Below are positions 18,586 to 24,823 of a DNA stretch of 64,000 bases, piece by piece. The DNA is from Pseudomonadales bacterium (lineage in GTDB: Bacteria > Pseudomonadota > Gammaproteobacteria > Pseudomonadales > UBA7239). Location: NCBI GenBank assembly GCA_028280345.1, contig JANQLY010000022.1, positions 102,896 through 166,895 on the forward strand. The letters run 5' to 3'. The notes below the pieces were generated by a model. It was not told where the DNA came from, searched no databases, and worked only from the letters and a program-made list of their open reading frames with translations. Within the stretch, counting starts at the first letter, position 1; each line of letters starts with the position of its first letter. A program made the position numbers and the translations under genes.

Positions 18586-19014
18586 TTACATAAAGCCGAG
18601 TTTTTTCAGTTGCTCTTCCATTTCGGCCCAGCTCCAGAAGGCGCTCATACGAGCGATCTTGCCTTCGTCATTGAGCTCATAAATCGCAATCATATCCACT
18701 TCGGTTTTGTTGCCATTGCCCATATCGTTAATTGCGGTCTGGTGTACAGCGCAGGCGCGCTCGCCGCTCGGGATGCGTTTGTGGGCCACAAGGGTAAGAT
18801 TAGACGGGCCGATCACGTTATCCCAGAAGGTCTCAATAGCGGCTTTGCCCTTGTGACCTTCACCCGTGGCGTCAAACGGGGAAACACCCACCGGGTCTTG
18901 CACAATAGCGTCGTCAGCATACAGGTCGAGCCAAGCTTCCTTGTTACCTTCAGAGGCCAGTTTAATAGACTGCATATTGGCCTGAATGGCCGGGTGGTCG
19001 AGATTGTCGCTCAT
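18586..19014 (-). CDS. Ketosteroid-isomerase-like NTF2 protein
   Basis: A 142-residue protein resembling steroid delta-isomerases. The helix and loop LDLYADDAIVQDPVGVSPFDATGEGHKGKAAIETFWDN carries DPVG, where the catalytic Asp of ketosteroid isomerase lies. The later strand TEVDMIAIYELNDEGKIARMSAFWSW also matches the family. It is the first gene of the leftward trio with the peroxiredoxin and SnoaL-like genes. Together with the catabolic cluster it weakly supports steroid metabolism. Confidence 0.75.
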   Translation of the reverse strand: MSDNLDHPAIQANMQSIKLASEGNKEAWLDLYADDAIVQDPVGVSPFDATGEGHKGKAAIETFWDNVIGPSNLTLVAHKRIPSGERACAVHQTAINDMGNGNKTEVDMIAIYELNDEGKIARMSAFWSWAEMEEQLKKLGFM

Positions 19015-19233
19015 AGTGTTCTCCCGCTGGAAAATTGTCTCAAAAACAGAATGGCATCAAGTCTAGGCAAGCTATAGCGGGGATGCAATGAGAAGATTAC
19101 TTAAGCGCATTGCCTGGTCTGATCACTGGTTTGATGCCTGTCCAGTAATGACCGCTAATAATGTCCCATCTATAAAAGAAGAAAGCGATATGAAAAACGT
19201 TTATAAAAATTATGAAATTTTTTTCAGGCACTG

Positions 19234-19261
19234 TTGACAAAACATTTTATCGGCGTAAGAT
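19234..19261 (+). promoter_or_regulatory. Strong promoter of the rtcB leader
   Basis: TTGACA at 19234-19239, a 16-bp spacer and TAAGAT at 19256-19261 are followed by a GC-rich discriminator GATGCGCGC. The same discriminator follows the promoter of the tRNA-array leader at 23039-23066. Upstream, 19015-19233 contains one weak 49-codon frame (19088-19237) that I do not call. Confidence 0.65.
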
Positions 19262-19292
19262 GCGCGCCATTCAAATTTACGGGAGCACACCA

Positions 19293-19364
19293 ATGGGGCT
19301 CATTAATACAAACCAGCAACAGGAGACATACAACAGTATGTACTCCTGGGTAGTTAAAAGGTAG
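19293..19364 (+). CDS. 23-residue possible leader peptide before rtcB
   Basis: A short frame (MGLINTNQQQETYNSMYSWV…) has GGGAG 8 nt before its ATG. It lies between a strong promoter and a rho-independent terminator upstream of rtcB, as leader peptides in attenuation systems do. There is no run of a single regulatory codon apart from QQQ. Real translation is not proven. Confidence 0.4.
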   Translation: MGLINTNQQQETYNSMYSWVVKR

Positions 19365-19447
19365 CGGCCCGACAAGTGCTCGACTTGGAGGGTCAACAGA
19401 TCTTCCAGGTCAGATTTTTAAAAAGTTTATAAAAGAAAACTGTTTTA

Positions 19448-19486
19448 AAACCTTGGCTTGATTTCAAACCAGGGTTTTTTTGTTTT
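19448..19486 (+). terminator. Terminator/attenuator upstream of rtcB
   Basis: AAACCTTGG (19448-19456) pairs with CCAGGGTTT (19469-19477) with one wobble, followed by TTTTTTGTTTT. Flanking arms AGATCTTCCAGG (near 19399) and CCTGAAGATCT (near 19504) could pair across it as an alternative structure. It stands between the promoter at 19234 and rtcB, so rtcB expression probably needs read-through or release from termination. Confidence 0.65.
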
Positions 19487-19531
19487 AGCGTTTAAAAACC
19501 TTTCCTGAAGATCTAATTGTTTTCACAAGAA

Positions 19532-19551
19532 TTGCCGAAATTGGCAAGGAG
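19532..19551 (+). promoter_or_regulatory. Hairpin overlapping the rtcB ribosome-binding site
   Basis: TTGCC (19532-19536) pairs with GGCAA (19543-19547), and the 3' arm runs directly into the AAGGAG ribosome site, 6 nt before the rtcB ATG. The hairpin could partly hide the ribosome site and add translational control. Confidence 0.4.
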
Positions 19552-19557
19552 ATTGTT

Positions 19558-20766
19558 ATGTCTATACAAATGGAACTCAATAAGGGAGCTTCCAATGGAC
19601 ATAAGCCGGTAAAAATTTATACGCGCGATGTGGATCACAATGCGCTGACGCAATTAAAAAACCTTGCGTCACTGGATATTGTCCACTCGCATATTGCAGC
19701 AATGCCCGACGTACATGCGGGTATTGGCGCAACGGTTGGCTCGGTGATTCCCACCAAAGGCGCGATTATTCCCGCCGCAGTGGGGGTAGACATTGGTTGT
19801 GGTATGAACGCGCTGCGTTTGTCGCTGCGTTCATCCCAACTGCCGGACAACCTGAAAGCGATGCGCAGTGAAATTGAACGCGCAGTGCCGGTGGGTGCTG
19901 GTTCGCACAAAACGGTATCGGCGCGCGACAAGGCATGTCGCCCATTGGAAAAAGGCATTGATACACTTTTCGATAAACACCCGACGCTGATGAAAATGCT
20001 GCGTCAGCCGCAACAAACCTGGGTGAAGCAAATGGGTACCCTCGGAGGCGGCAACCATTTTATCGAAGTGTGTATTGATGAAAGTGATTACGTGTGGGTT
20101 ATGTTGCACTCCGGTAGTCGCGGCATTGGCAACACCATTGGTCGTTACTTCATCAGCCTCGCAAAGAAAGATATGCGAGGTCATCAGGCTAACCTGCCGG
20201 ATAAGGACTTGTCCTACTTTTCGGAGGGTAGCTCGAACTTTAATGACTACGTGGATGCTGTGCACTGGGCTCAGGAGTATGCGCGTATTAACCGCGAAGA
20301 AATGATGGGTCTGGTATTGCGTGCGATTGCACCGCTGTTGCCGGAGTTTACGATTACTCGCGAGGCGATTAACTGCCATCACAACTACGTACAGAAAGAA
20401 CATCACTTCGATGCCGACGTGTACGTAACACGCAAGGGTGCAATCAGTGCCCGTGCAGGTGAGCTGGGTATTATCCCTGGCAGCATGGGTGCGAAGTCCT
20501 ACATCGTACAAGGCAAAGGAAATACAGAATCATTCTGTTCCTGCGCTCACGGAGCGGGGCGTCGTATGAGTCGCACAGCGGCACGTAAGCAATTTCGCCG
20601 CGAAGACATGCTCGCGCAAACCCGAGGTGTTGAGTGTCGTAAAGACAAAGGGGTAATTGATGAAATTCCGGCGGCTTACAAAGACATCGATACAGTAATG
20701 CAAAATCAACAGGATCTTGTGGAAGTGGTGCATACCCTGAAACAAGTGTTATGTGTAAAAGGGTGA
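19558..20766 (+). CDS. rtcB: RtcB RNA-splicing ligase
   Basis: A 402-residue RtcB, close to the usual 400-480. It joins RNA 2',3'-cyclic phosphate or 3'-phosphate ends to 5'-hydroxyl ends using GTP and Mn2+. Metal and GTP motifs are visible: VGVDIGCGMNALR near residue 77, GTLGGGNHFIEVCID near 165, HSGSRGIGN near 183, NCHHNYVQKE near 272, PGSMGAKSYIV near 308, and the guanylated histidine in CAHGAGRRMSR at about residue 331. It is the first gene of a locus with tRNA arrays, an HNH protein and a slipin, pointing to tRNA repair or splicing. No RtcA or RtcR is visible in the window. Confidence 0.95.
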   Translation: MSIQMELNKGASNGHKPVKIYTRDVDHNALTQLKNLASLDIVHSHIAAMPDVHAGIGATVGSVIPTKGAIIPAAVGVDIGCGMNALRLSLRSSQLPDNLKAMRSEIERAVPVGAGSHKTVSARDKACRPLEKGIDTLFDKHPTLMKMLRQPQQTWVKQMGTLGGGNHFIEVCIDESDYVWVMLHSGSRGIGNTIGRYFISLAKKDMRGHQANLPDKDLSYFSEGSSNFNDYVDAVHWAQEYARINREEMMGLVLRAIAPLLPEFTITREAINCHHNYVQKEHHFDADVYVTRKGAISARAGELGIIPGSMGAKSYIVQGKGNTESFCSCAHGAGRRMSRTAARKQFRREDMLAQTRGVECRKDKGVIDEIPAAYKDIDTVMQNQQDLVEVVHTLKQVLCVKG

Positions 20767-20812
20767 CTGATGATGTTGATATTCATGAGTTACACAATAA
20801 AGGAGGTAGATT

Positions 20813-20974
20813 ATGGCTAAATCAAAAGCTCGTAATCCTTACGTTGCAATGGCAATGCTTCGCAAAGCCGGCGCACATCGAAAGAGTAACGGCGCACTAC
20901 GCGCTGAACGTAAGCGAGAAGCGAAAAGAGTGGTTGAGCGTAGTATTAACCAAAGCCACTACCTGATGGATTAA
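20813..20974 (+). CDS. 53-residue basic protein downstream of rtcB
   Basis: MAKSKARNPYVAMAMLRKAG…VVERSINQSHYLMD has a very strong ribosome site (AAAGGAGG) 9 nt upstream. It is rich in Lys and Arg (about 13 of 53) and predicted helical, compatible with RNA binding. It lies 46 nt after rtcB, probably in the same transcript, and its 3' end forms one arm of a hairpin. I recognise no family. It may be a small RNA-binding partner of RtcB, which is inference. Confidence 0.65.
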   Translation: MAKSKARNPYVAMAMLRKAGAHRKSNGALRAERKREAKRVVERSINQSHYLMD

Positions 20975-21075
20975 TTTCCATCAGAAGGTGGAAGGATGAA
21001 ATTAGGTGCAGGGATGCGCCATTCAACGTAAGACCCATTCGCTAACGCAACTTGAATCGTGGTACACAGTGCCAC
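20963..21075 (+). ncRNA. Structured RNA segment between the small basic ORF and the 312-aa gene
   Basis: Consecutive hairpins are visible: CTGATGGA/TCCATCAG (20963-20984, 8 bp, overlapping the small ORF stop), GGTGC/GCGCC (21005-21020), ATTCAA/TTGAAT (21021-21057) and GTGGTAC/GTGCCAC (21059-21075, 7 bp with a 3-nt loop). None is followed by a U-run, so they are not terminators. They could form a small processed RNA or a substrate of the neighbouring ligase. No Y-RNA or tRNA fold could be completed. Confidence 0.35.
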
Positions 21076-21090
21076 ATAAGGTGAAACGTT

Positions 21091-22029
21091 ATGGACATTA
21101 AGGTCTTGAAAGAAGTACTGGAGTGCATGCCGAAGGAGCGTACGTTTTTCTACTACTACAATGATCGATATGCAGTTTATCTACTCCAGAAACAACTGGA
21201 GAATGGTAGTAAAAAAGTCAGTGTGCTGAAAAACGGCAAGTATGGGAAGTTGTTAAACAAGCCCGTGTTTAAACCGGTATTGGCTGAAAAGGGCAGTGGT
21301 AGGTTGTCGGCAAAAGATATGGATATATTGTGGCCGGATAATCCACAGACTTTCACGCTGACACTGGATTACTGGGGCGATGTTAAAGACTATCGCTGGG
21401 AGCAAGTTTCCAGACCAGGCTATAACCTGGTACTGCAATTAAACTTGCCGGGCGATATTGATTATGAATTTCAAAAATTCATGAAAGTCGGCCCAAACTT
21501 CTTCAACTCATGTGCGCATCCTTGTAATTCAAGGAAAACCACATTGGCATGGGCGCGTATTGATATGGATTTTGATGCTAACGAAGCTCTGATTGAAGAA
21601 ATCCAGAACGACTGGCTACGCAGGCTGAGGCTCATCTACAAAGTTGCTAAAAAACGTAAATTCGGCAAATTTATGTTTTGGGAACAGCAATTTTGTGCGC
21701 AGTCTGTTATCAACTTTTATGAAAGTATGGTCAAACCGCTGGAAAAGCAGTGGGCAGAAGCCATGCTGATGGCAGCTATCTGGTTTATCTGGGAAGAACT
21801 GGGTATCAGGCATATTTACTATCACAGCTTTGACACTGGCCGGGTGTTAAAAAACATTGATGGTAAAGCGCCACCGGAATCCCTGTATACCGACTTGCCA
21901 AAGAAGTTTTGCTTTAACAAAACACCGACAGGACCAATGATGGTGACCACAGAGCGAAAGATCAAGCGCAAGCTGAGAAAGCTCAAGTCACCCCAGTGGC
22001 ACTATCTGCCACATTGTGATGCGGCATAG
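21091..22029 (+). CDS. Unrecognised 312-residue protein of the rtcB locus
   Basis: It begins MDIKVLKEVLECMPKERTFFYYYNDRYA and ends in a basic tail (ERKIKRKLRKLKSPQWHYLPHCD). There is no signal peptide or clear membrane segment. Aromatic and basic residues are common, and Cys/His pairs occur (NSCAHPC near residue 140; PHC at the end). The central helical part (EEIQNDWLRRLRLIYKVAKKRKFGKF) is strongly basic. I do not recognise a family. The aromatic-basic character and position suggest RNA binding in the repair locus, as inference. It is followed by a strong terminator that seems to end the rtcB transcript. Confidence 0.75.
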   Translation: MDIKVLKEVLECMPKERTFFYYYNDRYAVYLLQKQLENGSKKVSVLKNGKYGKLLNKPVFKPVLAEKGSGRLSAKDMDILWPDNPQTFTLTLDYWGDVKDYRWEQVSRPGYNLVLQLNLPGDIDYEFQKFMKVGPNFFNSCAHPCNSRKTTLAWARIDMDFDANEALIEEIQNDWLRRLRLIYKVAKKRKFGKFMFWEQQFCAQSVINFYESMVKPLEKQWAEAMLMAAIWFIWEELGIRHIYYHSFDTGRVLKNIDGKAPPESLYTDLPKKFCFNKTPTGPMMVTTERKIKRKLRKLKSPQWHYLPHCDAA

Positions 22030-22098
22030 GCTTTTTATTGCAGTATCAGTGAAAAGTTCTCCTCAGTTGTTCCGTCCCGGTCCTCGGGTTTTCGGAAA

Positions 22099-22151
22099 AG
22101 CGCCTGGACGCTCCCCCCTGTGACCCCAGGTTTGTCCAGGCGCTAATTTTT
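22099..22151 (+). terminator. Strong terminator ending the rtcB transcript
   Basis: AGCGCCTGGAC (22099-22109) pairs perfectly with GTCCAGGCGCT (22134-22144), and the loop holds a second complementary CCTG…CAGG. AATTTTT follows. Confidence 0.85.
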
Positions 22152-22155
22152 GCCT

Positions 22156-22293
22156 ACAGGATGTAGGTAGTCGAGCGACGCAGGAGCCAAAGCCGACTGC
22201 CGGACAGGATGTAGGTAGTCGAGCGACTGGGCCTAAACCGGTTCCAACCGTTTAGGCATTCACGCCATCCATAGCGCTTGAGCCAAAGCCGAC
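22156..22293. repeat. Interspersed direct repeats
   Basis: A 24-bp unit beginning ACAGGATGTAGGTAG occurs at 22156-22179 and again identically at 22204-22227. A second unit, GAGCCAAAGCCGAC, occurs at 22184-22197 and 22280-22293. The interval between the two convergent genes (22030-22323) holds no gene besides these and the terminator. It could be a recombination scar or the edge of an inserted element. Confidence 0.6.
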
Positions 22294-22323
22294 CGTATGC
22301 AGACTATATTAACTTTTGGAATT

Positions 22324-22947
22324 TTAAGCGTACCTTGGTTGCCCTCGGTATAAGCCTTTAAACTCCAGCCCGTCCTTCCAGCGTTGATAATTGCGACCAT
22401 TATATTCGATAGTTTCATTTGATGAATTCGACTCTTCTATCGGCATGGCTATAGATGCTGTTTCATCAAACTTCTTGATAGGCGTGACTTTGTTCTGGGT
22501 ATGGCTTTTGACAAGTTCCTTTTTAACTTCTGTTCCAGCCATGCTCACGAGTAATTTAAAAGCACGTGTTAAGTCTTCCGATTCTGTGAGCTCACAATAG
22601 TCATAGAGCAAGTCAAGAAAATTCGGATGGGAGAGTTTAAGTTTGACGCCAAGCTCGGACTCAACTAATTGGATACAGCTTTTGGCGGCCTTAATTGCGT
22701 TGGGGTTAAGTAACCAGTTCCTATCCATCAGATACACCTCATCAAACACATAGTTATTATTCTGTAGGCATTTTTTGTGCCAGGTTTTTGAGGCTGATCC
22801 GGGGTTTTTAGGTGAATGAAGGCCCCGAAATAAAGCATAGTTGCCGATAGATGATGTTTTCTGAACCAAAGTAGTGATATTTTCAGTATTTGCGGCAGGA
22901 CATAAAAACATATTTTTCATAGGCACTTTAATTGCAGCTATTGTCAT
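22324..22947 (-). CDS. Hypothetical 207-residue protein
   Basis: It begins MTIAAIKVPMKNMFLCPAANTENITTLVQKTSSIGNYALFRG. A helical middle section (AIKAAKSCIQLVESELGVKLKLSHPNFLDLLYDYCELTESEDL) and a C-terminal EYNGRNYQRWKDGLEFKGLYRGQPRYA with tyrosine/glycine strands are visible. No signal peptide or catalytic motif is apparent and I recognise no family. It is opposed to the rtcB transcript and divergent from the tRNA-array promoter. Its composition is AT-rich, in keeping with an accessory gene. Confidence 0.6.
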   Translation of the reverse strand: MTIAAIKVPMKNMFLCPAANTENITTLVQKTSSIGNYALFRGLHSPKNPGSASKTWHKKCLQNNNYVFDEVYLMDRNWLLNPNAIKAAKSCIQLVESELGVKLKLSHPNFLDLLYDYCELTESEDLTRAFKLLVSMAGTEVKKELVKSHTQNKVTPIKKFDETASIAMPIEESNSSNETIEYNGRNYQRWKDGLEFKGLYRGQPRYA

Positions 22948-23038
22948 GATCAGATACTTGTACTATCCATGGTTTTTAAATTGAAACGAACTTTCTAAAA
23001 CGACCAATTAAAAACACTTAAATTTTAATAAAAATTTG

Positions 23039-23066
23039 TTGCACTTAAAAAAATTATCTGTATGAT
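23039..23066 (+). promoter_or_regulatory. Strong promoter upstream of the tRNA array
   Basis: TTGCAC (23039-23044), a 16-bp spacer rich in A and TATGAT (23061-23066) are followed by GATGCGCGC, the same GC-rich discriminator as at the rtcB promoter. GC-rich discriminators are typical of stable-RNA promoters under stringent control. Confidence 0.65.
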
Positions 23067-23165
23067 GCGCGCAACTTTTTGAAGCAATAGCGTTAAAAGA
23101 TAACGCTCAAAAGTAATATGCTATTGAGCAACATAAAATAGCAAATGAAATTAACAGGTAACGTA

Positions 23166-23321
23166 ATGAAACCTTGTAAGAAATTTAACAGTACAGCACA
23201 ACGCCCTAGGCATTTTACAAAATGCTTTGATGGCAATGCTGTGCTTGCTGAAACTGCTACGCATTTAATAGCGGGCAGGAATGATGCGCAATATCAACAG
23301 CAGGATATTGCTATCACGTAA
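23166..23321 (+). CDS. 51-residue possible leader ORF before the tRNA array
   Basis: MKPCKKFNSTAQRPRHFTKC… runs for 51 codons with AGGTAA 8 nt before its ATG. It sits between the array promoter and two hairpins plus a terminator, mirroring the arrangement upstream of rtcB. No family is recognised and translation is unproven. Confidence 0.4.
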   Translation: MKPCKKFNSTAQRPRHFTKCFDGNAVLAETATHLIAGRNDAQYQQQDIAIT

Positions 23322-23339
23322 TCGCTTAAGAAATTTGGA

Positions 23340-23403
23340 GGCGGTTACTTAAACCGCCTTCCGGAAAACCCCGGTTGGTTGATCCCCCCCCGGGGTTTTT
23401 TTT
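23340..23403 (+). terminator. Hairpin plus terminator upstream of the tRNA array
   Basis: GGCGGTT/AACCGCC (23340-23358) is followed by AAAACCCCGG/CCGGGG (23365-23395) and eight Ts. It lies 48 nt before the first tRNA, so array transcription from the promoter at 23039 would need read-through. No separate promoter is obvious in 23404-23450. Confidence 0.8.
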
Positions 23404-23450
23404 CGCGTGTAAAAAATAACGGTTAAAGGCGGTTTGAAAAAGGAAGTAAA

Positions 23451-23526
23451 GCCCCGGTAGTTCAATGGCAAGAACGGCACTCTACGAAGGTGCGGGTTGA
23501 GGGTTCAAGTCCTTCCCGGGGCCCCA
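23451..23526 (+). tRNA. tRNA-Arg (ACG), atypical
   Basis: Acceptor GCCCCGG/CCGGGGC, D-stem GTTC/GAAC, anticodon stem GCACT/GGTGC around CTACGAA (anticodon ACG), T-loop TTCAAGT and an encoded CCA are all present. The discriminator is C73, which is unusual for Arg, and the D-loop is short, unlike the housekeeping tRNA-Arg(ACG). This suggests an accessory or array-type tRNA. It is the first of five tRNAs read rightwards. Confidence 0.85.
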
Positions 23527-23530
23527 ATTA

Positions 23531-23606
23531 CCGTTCGTAGCTAAATGGTTAAGGCACCGGGCTTTTAATCCGATGATTGCAGGTTCGAATCCTGCCGGGC
23601 GGACCA
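23531..23606 (+). tRNA. tRNA-Lys (TTT), atypical
   Basis: Acceptor CCGTTCG/CGGGCGG with two G-U pairs, anticodon loop CTTTTAA (anticodon TTT), T-stem GCAGG/CCTGC with TTCGAAT, A73 and an encoded CCA. The C1-G72 first pair and one mismatch in the anticodon stem (C27/A43) are unusual for an elongator tRNA. It is 4 nt from the preceding tRNA. Confidence 0.85.
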
Positions 23607-23634
23607 AATAACTTAGTGAGTAGGTAGTAAATTA

Positions 23635-23726
23635 TGGCGTGTAGCTAAGCGGTAAAGCACCCGGCTGTTAACCGGGAGAGCGTGGGTTTACCCACAGGGC
23701 ACAGGCGGTCCCCACCACGCCAGCCA
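23635..23726 (+). tRNA. tRNA-Asn (GTT) with a 17-nt T-loop insertion
   Basis: Acceptor TGGCGTG/CACGCCA, anticodon stem CCCGG/CCGGG around CTGTTAA (anticodon GTT), a 5-nt variable loop, G73 and an encoded CCA all fit Asn. The T-stem GTGGG (23682-23686)/CCCAC (23711-23715) encloses 24 nt instead of 7. Removing 23689-23705 leaves TTCGGTC, a 7-nt loop with G at position 58. Unspliced, it could not form a normal elbow. Confidence 0.85.
23689..23705 (+). other. Candidate mini-intron in tRNA-Asn T-loop
   Basis: The insertion is TACCCACAGGGCACAGG, placed after T55 of the T-loop. Its CCCAC segment copies the 3' T-stem strand and can pair with GTGGG as an alternative hairpin (loop TTTA). A 17-nt insertion of consensus TACCCWCMGGGCACARG occurs at the same point of tRNA-Leu at 29267. 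Confidence 0.75.
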
Positions 23727-23732
23727 GGTTGT

Positions 23733-23809
23733 GGTGAACGTAGCTTAATTGGTAAAGCGCTTGATTGTGGATCAAGCAGACATGGGTTCGAATCCCATCG
23801 TTCACCCCA
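23733..23809 (+). tRNA. tRNA-His (GTG)
   Basis: An 8-bp acceptor GGTGAACG/CGTTCACC includes the extra G-1 opposite C73, the identity mark of tRNA-His. The anticodon stem CTTGA/TCAAG surrounds TTGTGGA (anticodon GTG). The T-loop TTCGAAT is normal and CCA is encoded. It begins 6 nt after tRNA-Asn. Confidence 0.92.
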
Positions 23810-23815
23810 AAACAT

Positions 23816-23889
23816 TGCGGTGTGATGTAACGGTAGCATCGCTGACTTTGAATCAGTGTGTCCAGGTTCGAACCCTGGCACCGCAGCCA
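23816..23889 (+). tRNA. tRNA-Gln (TTG)
   Basis: Acceptor TGCGGTG/CACCGCA, anticodon loop CTTTGAA (anticodon TTG), T-stem CCAGG/CCTGG with TTCGAAC, G73 and an encoded CCA. T1-A72 and G73 are as expected for Gln. It is the last complete tRNA of the first array and lies 58 nt before the HNH gene. Confidence 0.9.
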
Positions 23890-23947
23890 ATTAAAAGCGG
23901 CCATAAAGGCCAGAGAGTAACGTAGTAACCGAGGGAGGTGACAACAG

Positions 23948-24508
23948 ATGAGACAAGCAAAAGTTCTTCGACTTAACAAAGCTGGAATGCCTGTTGACTG
24001 GCTGACCCGCCAGGAAACCGCCACGCTGGTGGTTAAAGGTCAGGTGATCTGGTCTCTCGGTGATGTCTTCCTTGAAATCAAGGGGGGCATTAACCGCGCC
24101 GGACAGCGATCCGCGTTGTCACTGCCGAGTATCGTGGCCTGCACAGGGCGAATAAAAGCTGACAGTTTTACCCCGACGTTAACCAACCGACTGTTGTTTC
24201 GTCGTGACCAGCATACCTGCTTGTACTGCGGTCAGCAGTTTCCGGAAGACTGCTTATCACGTGACCATGTAACACCGGTATCACGTAACGGCAAAGACTG
24301 CTGGAGCAATGTGGTTACTGCGTGCAAACGCTGTAACCATCGCAAGGCAGATAGAACCCCGGAAGAAGCGGGTATGCCATTACTGGCTGTGCCGTTCAAG
24401 CCTAATCGCTATGAATTCTTCTACTTTGCCAATAAGAATATTTTGGCAGATCAGATGGAATTCCTGCGAGTGCAATTTTCCAGTAATGGTTGTCGGTCCC
24501 TGCAATAG
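23948..24508 (+). CDS. HNH endonuclease embedded in the tRNA array
   Basis: A 186-residue protein with a strong GGGAGGTG ribosome site. The N-terminal domain (MRQAKVLRLNKAGMPVDWLTRQETATLVVKGQVIW) is that of a widespread HNH family. The nuclease core follows: CLYCGQQF near residue 90, SRDHVTPVSRNGKDCWSNVV near 105, and CKRCNHRKADRTPEEAGM near 125. Two CxxC pairs bind zinc and DH…N…H forms the active site. Its place between tRNA genes suggests cutting of tRNA-like RNA or DNA, or mobility of the array. Which of these is unknown. Confidence 0.9.
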   Translation: MRQAKVLRLNKAGMPVDWLTRQETATLVVKGQVIWSLGDVFLEIKGGINRAGQRSALSLPSIVACTGRIKADSFTPTLTNRLLFRRDQHTCLYCGQQFPEDCLSRDHVTPVSRNGKDCWSNVVTACKRCNHRKADRTPEEAGMPLLAVPFKPNRYEFFYFANKNILADQMEFLRVQFSSNGCRSLQ

Positions 24509-24686
24509 AGACAGGGTAAGACAGCAAGAATGTAAAGCCGGGTTTCTGGAAATTTTTAGAGGTCCGGTTTTCAAAAGCGTTTGGTTTTGTGACCTGCATG
24601 TTTAGCGGCTCTGGTTCTGTATACCAGACTGGCGCATTCCTCCCTGGGGATATGTGTACCAAACAGAAGGAACAAACTAAACACCT
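24509..24686 (+). other. Non-coding interval with tRNA-sized structure
   Basis: No gene is seen. AAAGCCGG/CCGGTTTT form a stem near 24535-24578. A 7-bp pair GTTTGGT/ACCAAAC (near 24579 and 24657) closes about 85 nt that contain TCTGGT/ACCAGA with a 7-nt loop TCTGTAT, like a decayed anticodon arm. No TTCRANY T-loop is present, so this is at best a decayed tRNA. Confidence 0.3.
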
Positions 24687-24763
24687 GACCAGGTAGCTCA
24701 GACGGGTAGAGCAACAGCCTGAAAAGCTGTGTGGCGGTGGTTCGATTCCACCCTTGGTAACCG
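24687..24763 (+). tRNA. tRNA-Phe-like (GAA), lacking encoded CCA
   Basis: D-stem GCTC/GAGC, anticodon stem ACAGC/GCTGT around CTGAAAA (anticodon GAA) and T-stem GGTGG/CCACC with TTCGATT are intact. The acceptor GACCAGG/CTTGGTA has a mismatch at 1-72 and a G-U, and the 3' end reads ACCG rather than ACCA. It may be a decaying or decoy tRNA. All the clearly functional tRNAs of the locus encode CCA. Confidence 0.7.
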
Positions 24764-24823
24764 ACATTTAATCGGTCTAAATGGATAGGGCGAAAGCCTG
24801 GGGTTCGAATCCCCACTCTTTTT
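24760..24823 (+). other. tRNA-like unit with a GAAA tetraloop in place of an anticodon arm
   Basis: ACCGA/TCGGT with a 7-nt loop (24760-24776) is followed by a D-loop-like CTAAATGGATA, a GGC-GAAA-GCC hairpin (24789-24798) and a perfect T-arm TGGGG-TTCGAAT-CCCCA (24799-24815). No 5' acceptor strand matches the 3' CTCTTTT. It is either a rearranged tRNA remnant or a tRNA-mimic RNA. Confidence 0.4.

Noticed and set aside
19088..19237. 49-codon frame upstream of the rtcB promoter
   Set aside because: It overlaps the -35 box of the strong promoter, has only a poor ribosome site and no recognisable family, so I left it out.
22120..22300. CRISPR array suspected from the repeated 24-bp unit
   Set aside because: Only two copies with a 24-bp spacer between them, no cas genes, and a second unrelated repeat is interleaved.
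23689..23705. Group I or group II intron in tRNA-Asn
   Set aside because: A 17-nt insertion is far too short for either class and lies in the T-loop, not the anticodon loop.
23645..24024. Leftward frames of about 80-120 codons across the tRNA array
   Set aside because: They are the antisense translations of tRNA genes, which often give open frames with motifs such as GFEPGHTDS.
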